Below are positions 59,154-64,000 of a stretch of DNA of 64,000 nucleotides, piece after piece. The stretch lies in NCBI RefSeq assembly GCF_029581355.1, contig NZ_CP120849.1:652501-716500 (forward strand), read 5' to 3'. Each line of letters begins with the position of its first letter. Position 1 is the stretch's first letter. Origin of the DNA: Parabacteroides chongii. GTDB taxonomy: Bacteria; Bacteroidota; Bacteroidia; Bacteroidales; Tannerellaceae. Both the position numbers and the translations under genes were made by a program. A model generated the notes under the pieces. That model saw only the letters and a program-made list of their open reading frames with translations, was not told where the DNA came from and searched no databases.

Positions 59154-59975
59154 ATGAATAAAATAAAACCCGGGATAAAGGACAACGTTGCAGAAACCTT
59201 ATTCATCCCCTTACTTTCACGCGCCTATGAAAGCCGCCGGAAAGATGCGATATTAAAAGACCCGATGGCTTGCGAACTGGTTGAGAAAATAGACTACGAC
59301 TTCGCCAAATTCGGAAAGATTTCAATGAGTACAGCCGGTACTGCCATCCGTCTGCGCCGTTACGACCGGCTGGTTAGCTGGTTTATCGACCGAACAGTAG
59401 ATGAAGCCCCGATAGTGGTGCAGATTGGCTGCGGACTCGACAGCCGTTTCCAACGCGTCGACAACCACGACCAGGCAACCTTCTACGAACTCGACCTGCC
59501 CGAAGTGATCGAACTGCGTGAGAAGCTATTCCCCGCCTCGACAAATGACATCAACATCAAAGGCTCCATGCTCGAAACAGACTGGATGGATGCATTGAAA
59601 CAAAAGCATCCCCATAGCCGCTTCCTCTTCCTTGCCGAAGGCGTGATGATGTATTTCACCGAAGAGCAGGTCAGGTCGGTTATCCAAAACCTGGCTGAAC
59701 GTTTCCCCGGTTGCGAGATCTACTTCGACTTCGTCAGCAAATGGGCGGCACGCAACTCCGATAAACACGAGTCAGTGAAACGTACGAAAGCCCGTTTCCA
59801 TTTCGGACTGAACGATCCGCACACAGTCGAACAATGGGTACCGGGACTGAAACTGATCGAGCAGTTTTATTTCGTTAGCGAAGAGAAAAAACGCTGGGGA
59901 CTACCCGGACTGATTATGTGGCTGATCCCCGCCCTGCATAAATCGTTCGGGATCGTAGGCTATAAAGCCGAATAA
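59154..59975 (+). CDS. Class I SAM-dependent methyltransferase (LCM/TcmP type)
   Basis: 273 residues with no signal peptide. The SAM site reads PIVVQIGCGLDSRFQRVD, followed by YELDLPEVIELREKL and FLFLAEGVMMYFTEEQV, the diagnostic motifs of the leucine-carboxyl-methyltransferase / TcmP O-methyltransferase family. It is the first gene of an operon with two ABC transporter genes (12-bp and 13-bp gaps), divergent from the AraC gene. Such methyltransferases occur beside YbtPQ-like transporters in several bacteria; a role in modifying a small imported molecule is inference. The actual substrate is unknown. Confidence 0.85.
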   Translation: MNKIKPGIKDNVAETLFIPLLSRAYESRRKDAILKDPMACELVEKIDYDFAKFGKISMSTAGTAIRLRRYDRLVSWFIDRTVDEAPIVVQIGCGLDSRFQRVDNHDQATFYELDLPEVIELREKLFPASTNDINIKGSMLETDWMDALKQKHPHSRFLFLAEGVMMYFTEEQVRSVIQNLAERFPGCEIYFDFVSKWAARNSDKHESVKRTKARFHFGLNDPHTVEQWVPGLKLIEQFYFVSEEKKRWGLPGLIMWLIPALHKSFGIVGYKAE

Positions 59976-59987
59976 AGAACAAACAAT

Positions 59988-61784
59988 ATGAAAGAGCAAA
60001 AGAAAAAAGGGTTATCGCGCCTGTTTGAGATCGCGGGCGAAAAGAAAGGACTATTGATCCTGGCTGGTTTCCTGTCGGCGTTAAGTGCCTGCTGTATGCT
60101 GGTTCCTTATCTGTCGGTTTACCAGGTACTGGATGAATTATTGAAAAATGCCGGGAACGTAACGGCTTCGGATAGCGGATACATGATCCACTGGGCATGG
60201 ATCGCCTTTATCGGACTGGCAGCCGCCCTATTGTTACTCTACGGCGGACTGATGGCTTCGCATGTGGCAGCGTTCCGCATCCTCTATGGTTTGCGTGTCA
60301 GGCTATCGGAACATATCGGACGGCTGCCGTTGGGTTATCTGAACAGCACGTCGACCGGAGCGATCAAGAAAGCACTGGAGCAGAATGTGGAAAAGATAGA
60401 GAACTTTGTGGCGCATACCATCCCCGACCTGGTGAATGCGGCAACGACCGTTATCATTATGTTTGTCATCTTCTTCAGCCTGAACGGTTGGATGGCGGCA
60501 GTCTGCCTGCTGGCGATCGTGATCGGTATATCCGTCCAGTTCTCCATGATGTTCGGTAAGAAAGCGCAGGAGTTCTTCAAAATGTATTTCGATACATCGG
60601 AGCAGATGAGTGCCTCAGCCGTCCAGTATGTAAGGGGGATGCCCGTTGTGAAGATATTCGGGCAGACGGTGGAGTCGTTCCGCCAGTTCAGCAAATCGAT
60701 CTACCGGTTTAAGGAATATGCACTGAATGTCTGCGATGCTTATCAACCAGGGATGGTGACGTTCATCGTACTATTGAACTCGATCGTTACCTTTATTATT
60801 CCCGTCGGCTTGTTACTATTGGACGGCCAGCCGGGAAATATCGCACTGGCAGCCGTCTATCTCTTCTTTATTGTATTAGGGCCGGGCGTTGCCTCCCCTT
60901 TTTATAGACTGACATTCCTGGCTTCGAACACGCGGGAGATAGACGAAGGTGTCAGCCGTATCGACGCTATCTTTGCCGAGAAGCCCGTTCCGGAACCCGC
61001 CAACCCTCAACAGCCGAAGGGGCATGACATCTGTTTCGAAAACGTCAGCTTCTCCTACGAAAACACACGGGAGAAGACCCGTACCGAAGCGCTGAAACAT
61101 ATCAACTTCACCGCCCGTGCCGGCGAGATAACCGCCCTGGTCGGTCCTTCCGGCTCCGGCAAATCCACCATAGCCAACCTGATCCCCCGTTTCTGGGACG
61201 TTACCGAAGGGACGATCAGTATCGGCGGCGCAGATATCCGGAATATTCCTTCCGAACAGTTGATGGATCAAGTCTCTTTCGTTTTCCAGGATACCTTCCT
61301 CTTCTTCGATACCTTGTACGAGAATATCCGTGTCGGTAAACCCGATGCTACCGAGGAACAGGTGATCGCCGCCGCCCGTGCCGCCCAGTGCGACGATTTC
61401 ATCCGTCGGCTGCCGCAAGGGTATCAGACGCTGATCGGTGAAGGCGGCGTTTATCTCTCCGGGGGAGAAGCGCAACGGGTAGCCGTGGCACGTGCCATCC
61501 TGAAAAACTCCCCGATCCTGGTACTGGATGAAGCGACCGCATTCGCCGATCCGGAAAATGAATACAAAATGCAACTCGCCATACAGGAACTGATCAGGGA
61601 AAAGACAGTCATCATCATCGCTCACCGCCTGTCATCGATCATTTCGGCGAACCAGATCATTGTTTTAAAAGAGGGAGAGATTACCCAGCAAGGCATCCAC
61701 AGCGAACTTTCGGTAAACGACGGACTCTATAAACAGATGTGGGATGCCTATACCGACGCTTTTCAATGGACATTAAAGAAATAA
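59988..61784 (+). CDS. Fused ABC transporter permease/ATPase 1 (YbtP/YbtQ-like)
   Basis: 598 residues. Six transmembrane helices in the first 320 residues (e.g. LLILAGFLSALSACCMLVPYL and LLGPGV-type segments) and a nucleotide-binding domain at about 345-590 with Walker A VGPSGSGKSTI, Q-loop FVFQDTFLFFDTLYENI, signature YLSGGEAQRVAVARAIL, Walker B ILVLDEATAFADPENE and H-loop IIIAHRLSS. The D-loop FADPENE rather than SLD is typical of the exporter-fold siderophore importers YbtPQ and IrtAB. Likely half of a heterodimer with the next protein, importing a ferric siderophore across the inner membrane. Complete, no lesions. Confidence 0.87.
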   Translation: MKEQKKKGLSRLFEIAGEKKGLLILAGFLSALSACCMLVPYLSVYQVLDELLKNAGNVTASDSGYMIHWAWIAFIGLAAALLLLYGGLMASHVAAFRILYGLRVRLSEHIGRLPLGYLNSTSTGAIKKALEQNVEKIENFVAHTIPDLVNAATTVIIMFVIFFSLNGWMAAVCLLAIVIGISVQFSMMFGKKAQEFFKMYFDTSEQMSASAVQYVRGMPVVKIFGQTVESFRQFSKSIYRFKEYALNVCDAYQPGMVTFIVLLNSIVTFIIPVGLLLLDGQPGNIALAAVYLFFIVLGPGVASPFYRLTFLASNTREIDEGVSRIDAIFAEKPVPEPANPQQPKGHDICFENVSFSYENTREKTRTEALKHINFTARAGEITALVGPSGSGKSTIANLIPRFWDVTEGTISIGGADIRNIPSEQLMDQVSFVFQDTFLFFDTLYENIRVGKPDATEEQVIAAARAAQCDDFIRRLPQGYQTLIGEGGVYLSGGEAQRVAVARAILKNSPILVLDEATAFADPENEYKMQLAIQELIREKTVIIIAHRLSSIISANQIIVLKEGEITQQGIHSELSVNDGLYKQMWDAYTDAFQWTLKK

Positions 61785-61797
61785 GGAGACAACAAGA

Positions 61798-63528
61798 ATG
61801 AATGCACTTCAAAATATAACGATCGGCCATACCGAACGTCTCAGGAAACCGGTCGGATTCACCATCCTCGCCAACCTGGTCAATATCGTTCCTTTCATGC
61901 TTTCGATAGAGGCTGTGAACATCATCTTTAAAGCCTTCGACGGCAGTGGCAGCGGACTCGACACGACCCGCCTGTGGGTTATCTTCGGCATCCTTGTAGC
62001 TTATATGCTGGTGATGGCCGTTGCCGAACGCCAGTCGTACCGACATAATTTCCGCGGTGCTTACGAAATGAGTGCCGACGGCCGGATACGGTTGGCAGAA
62101 CATCTGCGCCGCTTGCCCTTAGGCTCCCTCTTCCGGCATGATCCTGGCGACCTTGCCAGCATGATGATCAGTGACTTTACATTGGCGGAGACCGGTATCT
62201 CCCACCATCTTCCCCAATTGATGGGTGCGTTGGTAATGCCCATACTTGCTTTCTTCGGGTTGCTGTGGATCGACTGGCGGATGTCGGTAGCCATGTTCAT
62301 CGCCCTTCCGTTGGCGATCCTGGTTCTGACGGGAAGTACCCGGATACAATATAGCCTGAGCCGGAAACAGATCGAAGCCAAAGTGAATGCGGGCAGCCGC
62401 CTGGAAGAATACCTGCAAGGTATCCGCGTCATAAAAGCGTATAATCTGCTGGGCGGTAAATTCGAACGTCTGCAAAAAGCGTTTGCCGACCTGCGCCGGG
62501 CAAGCCTGCGCCTAGAAGCCCTGATGGGGCCGTTCATCCTGCTGTCTATCACCCTGGTGCGTGCCGGACTGACCCTGATGATCCTTTGCGGTGCCTATCT
62601 GTTGGTAGGCGGGCAACTCGACCTACTTACTTTCGTCATGTTCCTGATCGTCGGTTCCCGCGTCTTCGACCCGCTAACCTCAGCATTGACCAACTTCGCA
62701 GAGTTCCGCTATTTCTCCATCGCCGGAGGCCGTATCCTCAACCTGATGCGCGAACCGGAAATGACAGGAAAAAAGGAAAGCCCGGAACATGGGGATATCA
62801 CTTTCGAAAAGGTATCGTTCGGTTACGGTGAGAAAGAGATATTGCATGATGTATCGCTCACGTTGAAACAAGGTTCGCTGACCGCACTGGTCGGTCCATC
62901 GGGAAGTGGTAAAAGCACGCTGATGAAGTTATGCGCCCGTTTCTACGATCCGCAGAAAGGGAAAGTCCTGTTGAACGGACAGGATATGAAAGAGTTGGAA
63001 CCCGAGTCGCTGATGAAGCATATATCGATGGTCTTCCAGGATGTCTATCTGTTCCAGGACACGATCAAGAACAATATCCGTTTCGGTAAAAGCAATGCAA
63101 CCGATGCCGAGATAGAAGCCGCTGCCCGCAAAGCCTGCTGCCACGATTTCATCATGCGTCTGCCGGGTGGTTACGATACGATGGTTGGCGAAGGTGGTTG
63201 CACACTGTCTGGTGGTGAAAAGCAACGCCTCTCCATCGCCCGCGCCATACTGAAAGAGGCTCCGGTCGTCCTGTTGGATGAAGCCACCGCCTCTCTCGAT
63301 CCCGAAAACGAAGTGGAAGTACAGAAAGCCATCAACACCCTGATCGAAGGCCGCACAGTCATCGTCATCGCCCACCGCCTAAAGACAATCCGCAACGCCG
63401 ACAAGATCATCGTACTGGAAGACGGCCATATCGCCGAACAAGGGACACATGACGAACTGCTTCGCAATCAGGGATTATATCATAAACTATGGTCGATACA
63501 GGAGAAGACGATCGGGTGGAAACTGTGA
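61798..63528 (+). CDS. Fused ABC transporter permease/ATPase 2 (YbtP/YbtQ-like partner)
   Basis: 576 residues, same architecture as the preceding gene: six transmembrane helices in the first 310 residues and an ATPase with Walker A VGPSGSGKSTL, Q-loop MVFQDVYLFQDTIKNNI, signature TLSGGEKQRLSIARAIL, Walker B VVLLDEATASLDPENE and IVIAHRLKT. With the protein upstream it makes a heterodimer. The order AraC / methyltransferase / two fused ABC proteins parallels ybtA-ybtPQ. The stop codon is adjacent to the convergent HEPN remnant at 63529. Confidence 0.87.
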   Translation: MNALQNITIGHTERLRKPVGFTILANLVNIVPFMLSIEAVNIIFKAFDGSGSGLDTTRLWVIFGILVAYMLVMAVAERQSYRHNFRGAYEMSADGRIRLAEHLRRLPLGSLFRHDPGDLASMMISDFTLAETGISHHLPQLMGALVMPILAFFGLLWIDWRMSVAMFIALPLAILVLTGSTRIQYSLSRKQIEAKVNAGSRLEEYLQGIRVIKAYNLLGGKFERLQKAFADLRRASLRLEALMGPFILLSITLVRAGLTLMILCGAYLLVGGQLDLLTFVMFLIVGSRVFDPLTSALTNFAEFRYFSIAGGRILNLMREPEMTGKKESPEHGDITFEKVSFGYGEKEILHDVSLTLKQGSLTALVGPSGSGKSTLMKLCARFYDPQKGKVLLNGQDMKELEPESLMKHISMVFQDVYLFQDTIKNNIRFGKSNATDAEIEAAARKACCHDFIMRLPGGYDTMVGEGGCTLSGGEKQRLSIARAILKEAPVVLLDEATASLDPENEVEVQKAINTLIEGRTVIVIAHRLKTIRNADKIIVLEDGHIAEQGTHDELLRNQGLYHKLWSIQEKTIGWKL

Positions 63529-63638
63529 TTATTTTCTGATATAAGCTTCTATAACATCAATAAACTCTACAGCTTGTGGGTACAGGTCGTCGATATCCAC
63601 AACTGTATAGTTTATAACACAATGCCTTCCTTCATTAC
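63529..63638 (-). pseudogene. Remnant of a HEPN-domain protein (C-terminal tail only)
   Basis: In the frame ending at TAA 63531-63529 the sequence reads RNEGRHCVINYTVVDIDDLY then PQAVEFIDVIEAYIRK, which looks like the last 35 residues of a HEPN-domain protein, the usual partner of MNT nucleotidyltransferases. No start or N-terminal part is present: the frame runs back into the 3' end of the MNT gene. It suggests that the HEPN gene has lost most of its length by deletion. Short match, so moderate confidence. Confidence 0.55.
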
Positions 63639-63926
63639 GTTATAATAGAAAAGAGAACGATTCTTTATCTCTTCCCATTTCTTCCGACTGACTACCATTG
63701 GATTAATCATCACCCCTGTATCTATCTCAACATCATAAAGCGGATAGGTTATTTCCCGTTCTTCCTTTGGAGTAAGTTTATCTTTATCAACGAGAATAAG
63801 CAAGTCAATATCGCTATCCGGTCGTGCATCTCCACGAGCCTGACTGCCGTACAGTATGGCTGTAGAAGTCGGGGCTACACGGTGTACTATTTCCCGCAAA
63901 GTCTTTACTATTTCATTTCGTGTCAT
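63612..63926 (-). CDS. Minimal nucleotidyltransferase (MNT domain, antitoxin type)
   Basis: 104 residues, full MNT length. The catalytic motif GSQARGDARPDSDIDLLILVD (G-S-x-A-R-G then DxDxD) is intact; a third acidic residue is in YDVEIDTGVMI. In MNT-HEPN pairs the nucleotidyltransferase neutralises the HEPN RNase by AMPylation. Here the HEPN gene is reduced to a tail (63529-63638), leaving the MNT as an orphan antitoxin. It has its own -7 box. Confidence 0.88.
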   Translation of the reverse strand: MTRNEIVKTLREIVHRVAPTSTAILYGSQARGDARPDSDIDLLILVDKDKLTPKEEREITYPLYDVEIDTGVMINPMVVSRKKWEEIKNRSLFYYNVMKEGIVL

Positions 63927-63955
63927 AACGGGATTCTTTTATGGGTTTATATTTG

Positions 63956-63963
63956 CAAATGTA
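63956..63963 (-). promoter_or_regulatory. -7 box of the MNT gene
   Basis: TACATTTG on the minus strand, 29 bp before the ATG; the -33 box is not clear at the standard spacing. Confidence 0.5.
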
Positions 63964-64000
63964 TACAAATAATCTGTTTACTACATTTTGCCAAAGTTTG

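Overview
The window looks like chromosome of a gut Bacteroidales bacterium, most probably Parabacteroides. The evidence is: TAnnTTTG -7 boxes (sometimes with TTTG 19-21 bp upstream) in front of many genes; ECF sigma/FecR/STN-TonB receptor, DUF4249, DUF4374, DUF5686, DUF3127, DUF4248 and TamL/TamB genes; and two very large proteins ending in a DUF6383-type C-terminal domain, a family I associate with Parabacteroides. Species cannot be fixed from the sequence alone.

Layout. 0-6.2 kb: the end of an AraC regulator, an HU protein, then an ECF sigma factor / FecR anti-sigma / STN-TonB receptor / DUF4249 lipoprotein cell-surface signalling and uptake operon. 6.2-14.1 kb: a lipoprotein, tRNA-Pro(GGG), aroB, an MlrC-like secreted protein and a glycoside hydrolase family 2 lipoprotein. 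14.2-18.7 kb: a mobile-looking accessory cassette (29-aa protein, glucosaminidase, HU-like gene broken by an amber codon, DUF4248 protein, VapE/BT4734-type ATPase, coiled-coil protein) with a 156-bp inverted repeat in the middle. 19-22.8 kb and 40-44.2 kb: two DUF6383 paralogues with conserved 3' flanks and the same 199-bp element with inverted ends upstream. Between them lie an AAA/PD-(D/E)XK protein, alaS, an M23 peptidase, MerR, DUF3127, tamL-tamB, a membrane MutS-like protein and an inositol-phosphatase-like gene, followed by an unexplained non-coding region with 22-bp tandem repeats and nested inverted repeats. 44.6-49 kb: a Cys-rich Spy-like protein, a porin and an 11-haem cytochrome c.

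49.3-63.5 kb reads as an iron-siderophore region. One part is a TonB receptor, DUF4374 lipoprotein, esterase and PepSY membrane protein (Xus-like, with an esterase added). The other, after a DUF5686 gene, is an AraC regulator divergent from a methyltransferase and two fused ABC transporter proteins resembling YbtP/YbtQ. Together they could bind, import, open and reduce a foreign ferric siderophore; this is inference from family and order. The window ends with an MNT nucleotidyltransferase next to what appears to be a truncated HEPN partner.

Several interspersed palindromic repeat families sit at gene ends, in some cases supplying the stop codon, and one copy lies in frame inside the signal peptide of TamL.
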